Both the position numbers and the translations under genes were made by a program. From 66-474 sp044464225 (GTDB lineage Bacteria > Pseudomonadota > Gammaproteobacteria > Xanthomonadales > Rhodanobacteraceae): a DNA stretch of 64,000 nt. The number at the start of each line of letters is the position of its first letter. Position 1 is the first letter of the stretch. The notes beneath the pieces were generated by a model. The model was not told where the DNA came from and ran no database searches. It saw only the letters and a program-made list of their open reading frames with translations. The DNA lies in contig JBIQLN010000015.1 of NCBI GenBank assembly GCA_044464225.1, positions 1 through 64,000 of the forward strand, in the 5' to 3' direction. Shown here piece after piece: positions 36,185-42,982 of this stretch.

Positions 36185-37192
36185 ATGAAGCGCGCCAACA
36201 TCAGCGACGTGGCCCGCGTGGCGAACACCTCGCGCAAAACCGTCTCGCGGGTGCTCAACAACGAGCCGAACGTCAGCGAATCCACGCGCCAGCAGGTGCT
36301 GGATGCGATGGCCGCGCTCAAGTACCGCCCGCTCACCTCGGCACGCAGCCTCGCGACCAATCGCTCGTTCACGGTCGGCCTGCTGTACGACAACCGTTCG
36401 CCCAGTTACATCATGGAAGTGCAGGCCGGCGTGCTCGAGGCTTGCGAAGCGCAGCACTACAGCATGACGGTGCAGCCGCTGGTTTCCACGTCGCCCGATT
36501 TCGTCGAGCGCGTCGACGACATCCTGACGCGCCATCGTCCCGACGGACTGATCCTGACGCCGCCGATCACCGATCACGCAGCCTTGCTGAAGAGCCTGCG
36601 CAAGAGCGGCGTGCCGTTCGCCTCGATTTCCCCGCGCCATCCGGAAAACCAGGTCGGCGTGATCCTGCGCGAACGCGAGGCCGCGGCCGCGATGGTGGCG
36701 CACCTGGTTTCGCTGGGCCACACGCGCATCGCGCACATCGTCGGCGACCTGGAACACGGCGCCGGCGTATGGCGCCTGGCCGGCTATCGCGACGGCATGA
36801 AGCGCGCGGGCCTGAAGGAGAACCCGGCCTACATGGTGCAAGGCCGGTTCTCGTTCGAATCCGGTGTCGCCGCCGCGCGCAAATTGCTGGCGCTGAAGCA
36901 ACGGCCCACCGCCATCTTCGCGGGCGACGACGACATGGCCACCGGCACGATCTGGGCCGCCTCCGAAGCGGGCCTGTCGGTACCGGGCGACATTTCCGTG
37001 TGTGGCTTCGACGACACCACGATCGCGACCCAGGTGTGGCCGCCGTTGACCACCATCCACCAGCCCGTGCACGCCATGGCCCGGCGCGCCACAGAGGAAC
37101 TGTTGCGGCTCGTGCTCGGCCGCGGCGAGGCCCGCATGGTCGAACTCGATTACGAAATGCGCATCCGCGCTTCGACGGGGCCACGGCGATAG
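36185..37192 (+). CDS. LacI-family transcriptional regulator
   Basis: A 335-residue LacI/GalR repressor. The N-terminal helix-turn-helix and hinge are ISDVARVANTSRKTVSRVLN and YRPLTSARSLATNRS. The periplasmic-binding-protein-like core has FTVGLLYDNRSPSYIMEVQ, DGLILTPPITD, AIFAGDDDMATGTI and ISVCGFDDTTIATQVWPPLT. The effector is likely a sugar or sugar phosphate. By position it should control the glucosaminidase/TonB locus; the glk palindrome at 27229-27242 is the best candidate operator. It resembles SalR/AglR-type xanthomonad regulators in its first 60 residues. Flanked on both sides by MITE-like repeats. Confidence 0.93.
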   Translation: MKRANISDVARVANTSRKTVSRVLNNEPNVSESTRQQVLDAMAALKYRPLTSARSLATNRSFTVGLLYDNRSPSYIMEVQAGVLEACEAQHYSMTVQPLVSTSPDFVERVDDILTRHRPDGLILTPPITDHAALLKSLRKSGVPFASISPRHPENQVGVILREREAAAAMVAHLVSLGHTRIAHIVGDLEHGAGVWRLAGYRDGMKRAGLKENPAYMVQGRFSFESGVAAARKLLALKQRPTAIFAGDDDMATGTIWAASEAGLSVPGDISVCGFDDTTIATQVWPPLTTIHQPVHAMARRATEELLRLVLGRGEARMVELDYEMRIRASTGPRR

Positions 37193-37227
37193 GCAGCCCG
37201 ACCAGATTGCGTCGTCCCGCTTTTTGC

Positions 37228-37383
37228 CGTCGTCCCCGCGAAAGCGGACTGCGTTTGCAGGATTGCAAATGCGAACGCCGCAGGCGGCCCGAAGGGCGAG
37301 CGCCAAGGATGGCGCGAGTTTATCCAGTGTCTTTCACATGGCGTGCCGAAAGTCGCCGGGTCCCCGCTTTCGCGGGGATGACG
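37228..37383. repeat. MITE-like repeat, copy B (between lacI and sulfotransferase genes)
   Basis: A 156-base element with near-perfect 20-base terminal inverted repeats: CGTCGTCCCCGCGAAAGCGG (37228-37247) and CCGCTTTCGCGGGGATGACG (37364-37383), one mismatch. The core at 37271-37301 matches copy A. No coding frame and no obvious target-site duplication. Confidence 0.75.
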
Positions 37384-37461
37384 ATGACATTGGCCTTGTT
37401 TCGCACGCATCCGCGCCTGCGATACTTCATCCAGGCCAAAACACGTTCACCAAAGGAGCGC

Positions 37462-38310
37462 ATGATGTCCGCCGCACCGCATCCCGCGAAGCCATCCCGA
37501 ACGTTTCATTTCATTTCCGGCCTGCCGCGTTCCGGCAGCACCCTTTTGGCGGCGATCCTGAAACAGAACCCACGCTTCCACGCCGGCATGACCAGCCCCA
37601 TCGCCGACATCATGGGCGTCGTCGTCGCGGAGATGAGCACCAAGAACGATTTCTCGCACGCGATTTCCGACGAAGCACGCGTGTCGGTCATGCGCGGCCT
37701 GGTCGAGAATTTCTACGTCGCGCAAACCGATGCCGAAGTGGTGTTCGACACCAGCCGGCTATGGTGCAGCCGCATGCAGATGCTCGACACGCTGTTCCCG
37801 CGCGCCAAGGTCATCGCCTGCGTGCGGCAATTGCCGTGGGTGCTGGACAGCATGGAGCGGCTGGTGCGCCAGCAGCCGGTCAGCGTCAGCAAGGTGTTCC
37901 GCTTCGATACCAACACCACCATCTATTCACGGGCACAGGCACTGGCCGATCCGCGAGGCATGGTCGGCTTTTCATTCCAGGCCATCAAGGATGCGTTCTA
38001 CGGCCAATACGCCTCCGGCCACCTGATGCTGCTCACTTACGAAACCCTGACCAAAAGCCCCGAAGCGGCGCTGCGCAAGGTCTACGAATTCATCGGCGAG
38101 CCATGGTACGACCACGACTTCGACAGCGTCGAATACGGCGCCAGCGAGTTCGACTCGCGCGTCGGCATGCCCGGCCTGCACACCGTCCGTTCCAAGGTCG
38201 AAGCGCCCGAACGCAAACCCATCCTGCCGCTCGAAATCTTCAACCGCTTCGTGCCCGAGTCATTCTGGCTGGACCCGAAGAACAACATCAGCGGCGTGCC
38301 GGTGGTGTGA
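37462..38310 (+). CDS. Sulfotransferase family protein
   Basis: A 282-residue cytosolic-type sulfotransferase. The PAPS 5'-phosphosulfate loop is FISGLPRSGSTLLAAIL (residues 17-33), and a 3'-phosphate-binding segment follows around FPRAKVIACVRQLPWVLDSM. The start is ATG 37462 after AAAGGAG. C-terminal ERKPILPLEIFNRFVPESFW is also seen in bacterial homologues. The acceptor is unknown; bacterial family members sulfate lipids, glycans or peptides. It follows lacI after repeat copy B and probably has its own promoter, so membership of the sugar locus is not assured. Confidence 0.88.
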   Translation: MMSAAPHPAKPSRTFHFISGLPRSGSTLLAAILKQNPRFHAGMTSPIADIMGVVVAEMSTKNDFSHAISDEARVSVMRGLVENFYVAQTDAEVVFDTSRLWCSRMQMLDTLFPRAKVIACVRQLPWVLDSMERLVRQQPVSVSKVFRFDTNTTIYSRAQALADPRGMVGFSFQAIKDAFYGQYASGHLMLLTYETLTKSPEAALRKVYEFIGEPWYDHDFDSVEYGASEFDSRVGMPGLHTVRSKVEAPERKPILPLEIFNRFVPESFWLDPKNNISGVPVV

Positions 38311-38370
38311 AGGGGGAGTGGCTGGAATGCAGCGGGACTGCGGAACCCGAGTCGCGCCCACTCCGCCGCA

Positions 38371-39162
38371 TCAGGGACCGGGTACCGTGACGCGCGCCAC
38401 CGTGGTGCCGTCCCGGCTGTCGCGCAGGTTCCAGGAAACGACGCGCGCGACGATGGTGCCGCCGGCGGGGTCGGGGAGGACCTGTTCGATCTTCAAGGTC
38501 GTATCGAGGTTGAGCATGTGGTCGCCGTAGCGGTCGGTGATGCCCTGGGCCTGTTCCTTCGGCACGCTCCACGACTGCGCGGCGAGTGCGTTGCTGAATT
38601 TCAGGGTCACGGTCTGGTCCAGTGCCTTGAAGGTGTAGACCGAACCCGGTGACAGCGCGCCGATGGTGAATTCGCCGTACGTCGGGTCGTACTGGCTGAG
38701 GTTCGCATTGGCCGTCAGATGGAGCACGCCGACGCCGCGCACGGCGGCGAGGCCGCCTTCGAATGCCGCCTTGACCGCAACGCGTTGCGCCGCCTTGTCC
38801 GCGCCCGGCGCGTAGCGCACCCGCTGGTCCTGTTCGACCCATTGTTCGACCGGCGGCGTGATGCTGGCAAGGTCGTAATACAGGTACACCATGGTCGCGT
38901 TGTCGGGGTTGCTCAGTTCGCCAGTGCGCGCAGCCAGGTTGCCGCCAGCCGGCGGGGCTTGCGCCGCCTGTGCAGTTGGCGGCGCGACGGGTGTGTTCGC
39001 AGTCGGTGCGGCCGATGTGGTAGATGCGGCACCGGAGACGGACGCGGAGGCGGAAGCCGGTGCCTCAGACTTCCCGCAGCCGCCCAGCAGCGCCAGCGCG
39101 ATCGAGATGCCGATCGCGGTGCTTCCGATGCCCGTTCCTGATCCAGACGATGGCTTGTGCAT
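38371..39162 (-). CDS. Hypothetical lipoprotein, low-complexity linker plus beta-rich domain
   Basis: A 263-residue predicted lipoprotein: signal sequence IGISIALALLGGC with lipobox LGGC, then about 55 residues of Ala/Ser/Thr/Pro-rich linker. A folded domain follows (about 85-263), with YLYYDLASITPPVEQWVEQ, VLHLTANANLSQYDPTYGEF and DHMLNLDTTLKIEQVLPDP. A ribosome site (GGGGGGAA) supports ATG 39162. It follows the next lipoprotein gene upstream by only 12 bases and is the last gene of the minus-strand run. I do not recognise a named function. Confidence 0.7.
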   Translation of the reverse strand: MHKPSSGSGTGIGSTAIGISIALALLGGCGKSEAPASASASVSGAASTTSAAPTANTPVAPPTAQAAQAPPAGGNLAARTGELSNPDNATMVYLYYDLASITPPVEQWVEQDQRVRYAPGADKAAQRVAVKAAFEGGLAAVRGVGVLHLTANANLSQYDPTYGEFTIGALSPGSVYTFKALDQTVTLKFSNALAAQSWSVPKEQAQGITDRYGDHMLNLDTTLKIEQVLPDPAGGTIVARVVSWNLRDSRDGTTVARVTVPGP

Positions 39163-39174
39163 GGCATTCCCCCC

Positions 39175-40167
39175 TCAAAGTTTCACGGCATCGGCATTCT
39201 TCGAAGCGTCCTTGACCTGCTGGGCGCGGCGCTGCGCGTCCATCGCCTGCAGGCCATGCTTGGTCGCGGTCAAGGCGTTGTAGCCGCCCGCCTGATCGAC
39301 CACCCCTACCTGCATGAACCTGGCGAGATCGGGGTTGCTGCCCAGCCGGATGATCTTGGCCTCCACGACGATGCCGCAGTCGGCCGACAGGTTCATGCCG
39401 CCGTCCGGATCGGAGACGCCATTGCACCGGTTGAACAGGGGCGACGTTTCCGTGATCAGCCGGCCGCGCGGATCGTAGGCCCACCGCAGGCCGCGGTAAC
39501 CGGTTTGGTAACCGGAGGAGTCCTGCTTGTGCGTGGGCGGACCGTATTTGTCGATCAATGACTGCGTGACGCTGTCCAGCGTCGGGTCCTTGCCCGTGTC
39601 GAACCATTGTTCGCGTGTCACGGCGATGACCTTCTCCTGGCCCGGCATGCCCATCGTGGTGACGAACCATTTCGCTTGCCCGGGCTTCATGTCCTCGCGC
39701 ACCGCGTTCATGCCGCGGTCCATGGCATTGCGTTCCATCTCCTGGACGATCTGCCGTCCGGTCTTCTGCACCTTCGCTTCGGCAAAGCGCGCGCTGAAAC
39801 CCTGGCGGATGGTTTGGCCATAAGTCTGGATGTCGAAGCCGCGGCTGGTGTCGGGCGTGACGACCAGCAACGGATTGCTGCACATCACCGCGTTGGCGGC
39901 CTGCTCATAGGTGATGCCGGGGCGTACGCCGAGCACGTCGTCGACCGGCGTGCCCTGCGCCGCGGCCGGAAGATCCGCGGGACAATGCACGTCGCCGCGC
40001 ATGTGCGCCGCGACTTCGGTGGTGGAAGCGTTCGCAGGCAGGCTGGCCGCCGCCGCCTTGGTGGCTTCCGCCGACACGGCCGGGGTCTTGTCCGACCCGC
40101 AGCCGGCCAACAGCGCGGTCGCAAGCAGCAGGCTCAAAGTGATGGGCGTTGTCTTGAACGTTTTCAT
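39175..40167 (-). CDS. Hypothetical lipoprotein
   Basis: A 330-residue predicted lipoprotein. ATG 40167 gives TPITLSLLLATALLAGC with lipobox LAGC. The mature protein begins with an Ala-rich linker, then VDDVLGVRPGITYEQAANAV, a pattern seen in SmpA-like or assembly-type lipoproteins. It has four cysteines in two spaced pairs (DVHCP/VMCSN and FNRC/ADCG). It ends with a charged helix (AMDAQRRAQQVKDASKNADA). It is 12 bases before the 38371 gene and probably co-transcribed with it. A large inverted repeat lies just upstream. Function unknown. Confidence 0.7.
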   Translation of the reverse strand: MKTFKTTPITLSLLLATALLAGCGSDKTPAVSAEATKAAAASLPANASTTEVAAHMRGDVHCPADLPAAAQGTPVDDVLGVRPGITYEQAANAVMCSNPLLVVTPDTSRGFDIQTYGQTIRQGFSARFAEAKVQKTGRQIVQEMERNAMDRGMNAVREDMKPGQAKWFVTTMGMPGQEKVIAVTREQWFDTGKDPTLDSVTQSLIDKYGPPTHKQDSSGYQTGYRGLRWAYDPRGRLITETSPLFNRCNGVSDPDGGMNLSADCGIVVEAKIIRLGSNPDLARFMQVGVVDQAGGYNALTATKHGLQAMDAQRRAQQVKDASKNADAVKL

Positions 40168-40229
40168 GGCGAAAACTCCTGTTTGGTAACGGGCGGTCGG
40201 CGCGTTCGCACTCGCCGAACAAGTGGCTT

Positions 40230-40382
40230 GGAACTTGTCCGTAAACAACGAAACCGTTCGTGTTGAGCGTGGCGAAGAGAAGCGTCGCGAAGTCGAAACA
40301 CCGGAATTGCGCATCCGTTGCACTTCGACTTCGCGCCTTCGGCGCTACGCTCAGTGCGAACGACGGGTTACCGACAAGTTCC
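40230..40382. repeat. Nested palindromic repeat between lipoprotein genes
   Basis: Outer inverted repeats GGAACTTGTCCGTAA (40230-40244) and TTACCGACAAGTTCC (40368-40382) match at 14 of 15 positions. Nested inside is a second imperfect palindrome, GTTCGTGTTGAGCGTGGCGA ... (from 40256) facing CGCTACGCTCAGTGCGAACG (ending about 40362). The inner sequence resembles dispersed proteobacterial repeats rich in TTCGACTTCG. The right outer arm runs into the stop codon of the 40382-40660 gene. It would form a long hairpin in the operon's mRNA. Confidence 0.7.
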
Positions 40383-40660
40383 TAGTCCTTCTTCTTCATC
40401 GTGCCCCAGGGCGTATCGATCGAGCCGTCGGCGTTGCGCGTCAGCACCAGGTCGCCTTCCGAGGAATGCAGCACGATCCTGTCGCCGTCGACGCTGTACT
40501 TCATTTCGCGGGTCGACCCCAGCAGGGTTGCGTAGGCCTTGCCCGATTCGAACTTGATCGAACCCATGCCGCCTTCCCATGTGCCGCCGATGCCGCCGCT
40601 GCAGGCAGCCAGGAGCAGGGTTGCGAGCAGGGGCGCGAGCATTCGCGTGCGGATGTTCAT
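40382..40660 (-). CDS. Small lipoprotein, paralogue of the next upstream gene
   Basis: A 92-residue predicted lipoprotein: NIRTRMLAPLLATLLLAAC with lipobox LAAC, then a Gly-rich start (SGGIGGTWEGGMGSIKFESG) and a small beta domain ending DTPWGTMKKKD. ATG 40660 is supported by GAGGAG. It is paralogous to the 40753-41067 product: the first ~20 residues are nearly identical and the order of motifs (IKFxSGKA, VDGDxI, LTRNxDGS) is shared. Even the untranslated leader is conserved, so a tandem duplication is likely. Function unknown. Confidence 0.72.
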   Translation of the reverse strand: MNIRTRMLAPLLATLLLAACSGGIGGTWEGGMGSIKFESGKAYATLLGSTREMKYSVDGDRIVLHSSEGDLVLTRNADGSIDTPWGTMKKKD

Positions 40661-40752
40661 GATGGTTCTCCTCAATGAAATGGATGGCCCGACGCCCGGA
40701 CGAATGAAGCTGAGCCGAGACGGATCCGATCGATGGGGCCGGAGGCCACGCG

Positions 40753-41067
40753 CTATTGCCCCGGCGCGGTTTTCTCCAGGGTTCCGCCGAGGCCGTCGAG
40801 GTGAAGCGACCCGTCACTGTTGCGGGTGAGCGTCAGGTGCGGGTGGCCGTCCGGGCCGTCGACGGTGATCTTGTCGCCATCCACCGTGTACGTGCCCTCG
40901 ATCGTTTTCATCGACACCAGACCGGTCACCCAGGCCTTGCCCGAGTCGAACTTGATCGTCAGCGCGCTGTCGGTTTTGGCGTAGGTGCCGCTGATGCCTC
41001 CGCCTCCGCAAGCGGCCAGGACCAGGGTTGCAAGCAGCGGTGCGAGAAATCGGGTTCGGATGTTCAT
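40753..41067 (-). CDS. Small lipoprotein, paralogue of the downstream gene
   Basis: A 104-residue predicted lipoprotein with NIRTRFLAPLLATLVLAAC and lipobox LAAC. The mature domain has GISGTYAKTDSALTIKFDSG, TYTVDGDKITVDGPDGHPHL and LTRNSDGSLHLDG, the same ladder of motifs as the 40382-40660 product. GGAGAACC precedes the ATG in both genes. The domain is probably a small beta-barrel that reports or binds something at the membrane. No function is known to me. It sits between the paralogue and an OB-fold/membrane protein gene. Confidence 0.72.
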   Translation of the reverse strand: MNIRTRFLAPLLATLVLAACGGGGISGTYAKTDSALTIKFDSGKAWVTGLVSMKTIEGTYTVDGDKITVDGPDGHPHLTLTRNSDGSLHLDGLGGTLEKTAPGQ

Positions 41068-41106
41068 GACGGTTCTCCAATCGGGGAATGGCAGGGCCGC
41101 GCCCCG

Positions 41107-41904
41107 CTATGCGGCGCTCAAGCTCCGCTTCATGCCCAGCACCGCCAGCACGATCGCCGCGGCAAGCGAGAGGTAGAAGCCGAATCCGAGATGGAACAGG
41201 TCGCTCATCCCGCCGCCGAACTGGCCACCGATGGAATCGAGGGTGTGCAGCGTGGAAAAGACGGCCCACAGGACCGCCAGCAAGGGGATCGCCAGCGCCA
41301 GCCAGGCCCGCTGGTTGCGCCAGAACAGTGGCACCGCGATGCTGGCGTAGCCGAGCATCAGCAGGACTTTGATCATGCCGCCGCCATTGGCGCCCATCTG
41401 GCTCATCAAGCTGGCGATGTCGAACATCGACTTGCCCATGCTGGCGCCCATCATCGACATCGAAACCGCGTTGAATGCCAGGGTGCCGAGCAGGAACAAC
41501 ACCCATGCGCCCAGGGTGAGCTTCCCGTAGCGTTCGAGGATCGCGTTGACCGTGGGCGCGTTGTTCGCCGGCATGTCGTTGGCTGCGGTGGTCGATGCGC
41601 CGCCGACCGGCGCCGCCGCGGCACCCGCCGGCGTGCCGGAAGACGGGATCGGCGCGCGCAGCTTGTTCAACGACGCACCGAATTTGCCGGAGAGTTCCGC
41701 GGCCTTTTCCCTGATCAGCACGTCGTCGCCGACGGCGTTGATCGCGCTGATCGTGTCGCCCTCGAATATGAGCTCGACGGTCTTGTTGACGGTTGGCGCG
41801 GTGTTGCCACGCCAGGCGGACAGCACGAACGGGTACTGCTTGCCGTCCGCGACGATCGTGCCGCTGCCGTCGGCGCCGTTGTACTGGATGATCTTGCCTC
41901 GCAT
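41107..41904 (-). CDS. OB-fold (cold-shock-like) domain fused to a membrane protein
   Basis: A 265-residue protein. The first ~65 residues (RGKIIQYNGADGSGTIVADG, then KQYPFVLSAWRG) read like a cold-shock/OB fold, with the GxIxxxxxxGxGxI pattern of CspA. A linker with Ala/Pro follows (85-115). Then come about four hydrophobic helices from residue ~125 to the end, including LGAWVLFLLGTLAFNAVSM and AWLALAIPLLAVLWAVFSTL. GGAGAC precedes ATG 41904. Such fusions exist in Xanthomonadales without a known role. The OB part could bind nucleic acid or ligand at the membrane, but aromatic RNA-binding residues are not clearly conserved. Confidence 0.7.
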   Translation of the reverse strand: MRGKIIQYNGADGSGTIVADGKQYPFVLSAWRGNTAPTVNKTVELIFEGDTISAINAVGDDVLIREKAAELSGKFGASLNKLRAPIPSSGTPAGAAAAPVGGASTTAANDMPANNAPTVNAILERYGKLTLGAWVLFLLGTLAFNAVSMSMMGASMGKSMFDIASLMSQMGANGGGMIKVLLMLGYASIAVPLFWRNQRAWLALAIPLLAVLWAVFSTLHTLDSIGGQFGGGMSDLFHLGFGFYLSLAAAIVLAVLGMKRSLSAA

Positions 41905-41943
41905 GGTCGTGTCTCCTGTCGGTGGCGGATATGGAACCAGTGA

Positions 41944-42444
41944 TCAGCGCAGCGGCGCGTGCACCCGCACGCTCGCCGGCTTCTGGTACGGGAATCCCAT
42001 GTCGGCCAGCACCGCCCATTGCTTCACCGCGCGCGGCACCGCGTCGTACGGGGTCGAGGTGTCCGCGGTCGGATCGGTGTCCAGCCAGATGTCGGTATGG
42101 CCACGGCTGTGGATCGCGACGGTGACCGCACCGGAATAGAGGCTCACGTCCACGATCGCGTTTTCCTCGCCGCCCCTGTGCGGCGCGTTGCCGGAAAGGA
42201 CGAGGTCGCAACCGACCAAGTCGATCGGACCGGCTACATCGAGGTTTCGTCGCAGGTGCTGGCGCACTTCCACCGGCAAGCGTTTCAGGCGTGCGGCGAC
42301 CGCGGGGGCGGCCAGCAGGTTCTTGTCGCTCACGTAGTTGCCGGCGTAGTCCAGCATCGGCGACACGCCGCCGTCCTTGACGGTGCACGCGGCGGGCGCG
42401 GCGATCGGCAGTGCGAGCAACGCCAGCAGGGCGATGGTCGCCAT
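41944..42444 (-). CDS. Hypothetical exported protein
   Basis: A 166-residue protein with an N-terminal hydrophobic signal sequence (ATIALLALLALPIAAPAAC). GGGAGG before ATG 42444 supports this start over longer frames. The cysteine at the end of the signal is not in a good lipobox (P at -3), so either a lipoprotein or a soluble periplasmic protein. The body contains LVGCDLVLSGNAPH, NAIVDVSLYSGAVTVAIHSR and a Tyr/Pro-rich C-terminus (MGFPYQKPASVRVHAPL). No similarity recognised. It lies in the same minus-strand run as its neighbours. Confidence 0.6.
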   Translation of the reverse strand: MATIALLALLALPIAAPAACTVKDGGVSPMLDYAGNYVSDKNLLAAPAVAARLKRLPVEVRQHLRRNLDVAGPIDLVGCDLVLSGNAPHRGGEENAIVDVSLYSGAVTVAIHSRGHTDIWLDTDPTADTSTPYDAVPRAVKQWAVLADMGFPYQKPASVRVHAPLR

Positions 42445-42467
42445 TGCGATCCTCCCACCCGGCGCGA

Positions 42468-42770
42468 TCAATTCCACGGCCAGTCCGCCATTAGCGCGCA
42501 GGACGCCGGCAGGCCGATCAATGCAAACACCAACGTGGCGATCACGTAGCGGGTGGCGCCCGGGCGCAGGCCCACGTAGTAGCGGACGAATTCGGCCTCG
42601 GGCAGGCGTGCTTCGGCGGTGTCCGGCTGCTCGCGTTTGATCCGCGCATATTCCGCGAGCGCCTTGCGCTCGCCCACGCCGAGGTGATGCCAGGCATGGG
42701 CCCGCCAGCTCTCCGCGATCAGGAACAAAACGGCAGCCACGCACAACAGCATCAGCCATGCACCGATCAT
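42468..42770 (-). CDS. Small two-helix membrane protein
   Basis: A 100-residue protein with one helix at the N-terminus (AWLMLLCVAAVLFLIAESWR), a cytosolic, charged middle (ERKALAEYARIKREQPDTAE), and a second helix near the end (TRYVIATLVFALIGLPASCA). It is the first gene of the minus-strand run 42770 to 38371 and is divergent from the kinase gene, separated by a 212-base gap that should hold both promoters. Unknown function. Confidence 0.6.
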   Translation of the reverse strand: MIGAWLMLLCVAAVLFLIAESWRAHAWHHLGVGERKALAEYARIKREQPDTAEARLPEAEFVRYYVGLRPGATRYVIATLVFALIGLPASCALMADWPWN

Positions 42771-42880
42771 GTCCGGCCATCCCTCGGGTCATCGTGGAGA
42801 TCTCTCCGGTTGCGGTGGTGGCCAACGGGTGGCCGTGGGGCCATTGGGCGCCTGGGGCGCGGGAAAGTCGTCACGGCCGT

Positions 42881-42898
42881 CTAACGGATCGCTAACGG
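42881..42898 (+). promoter_or_regulatory. 11-bp-spaced direct repeat upstream of the winged-helix kinase gene
   Basis: CTAACGG occurs at 42881-42887 and again at 42892-42898, exactly 11 bases apart. Tandem direct repeats at 10-11 bases are the typical target of OmpR/PhoB-type winged helices, the class of domain at the N-terminus of the adjacent gene product. CACAAT (42946-42951) could be a -10 box with no matching -35, as in activator-dependent promoters. Autoregulation is inferred. Confidence 0.4.
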
Positions 42899-42982
42899 CG
42901 ACGATCGGGTCGCGCCGGGCGCGTGCGGCCGCCGCGTGGTTGATGCACAATCCCCGGGTCGCGCGCAGACCGGAGCAGGAAG

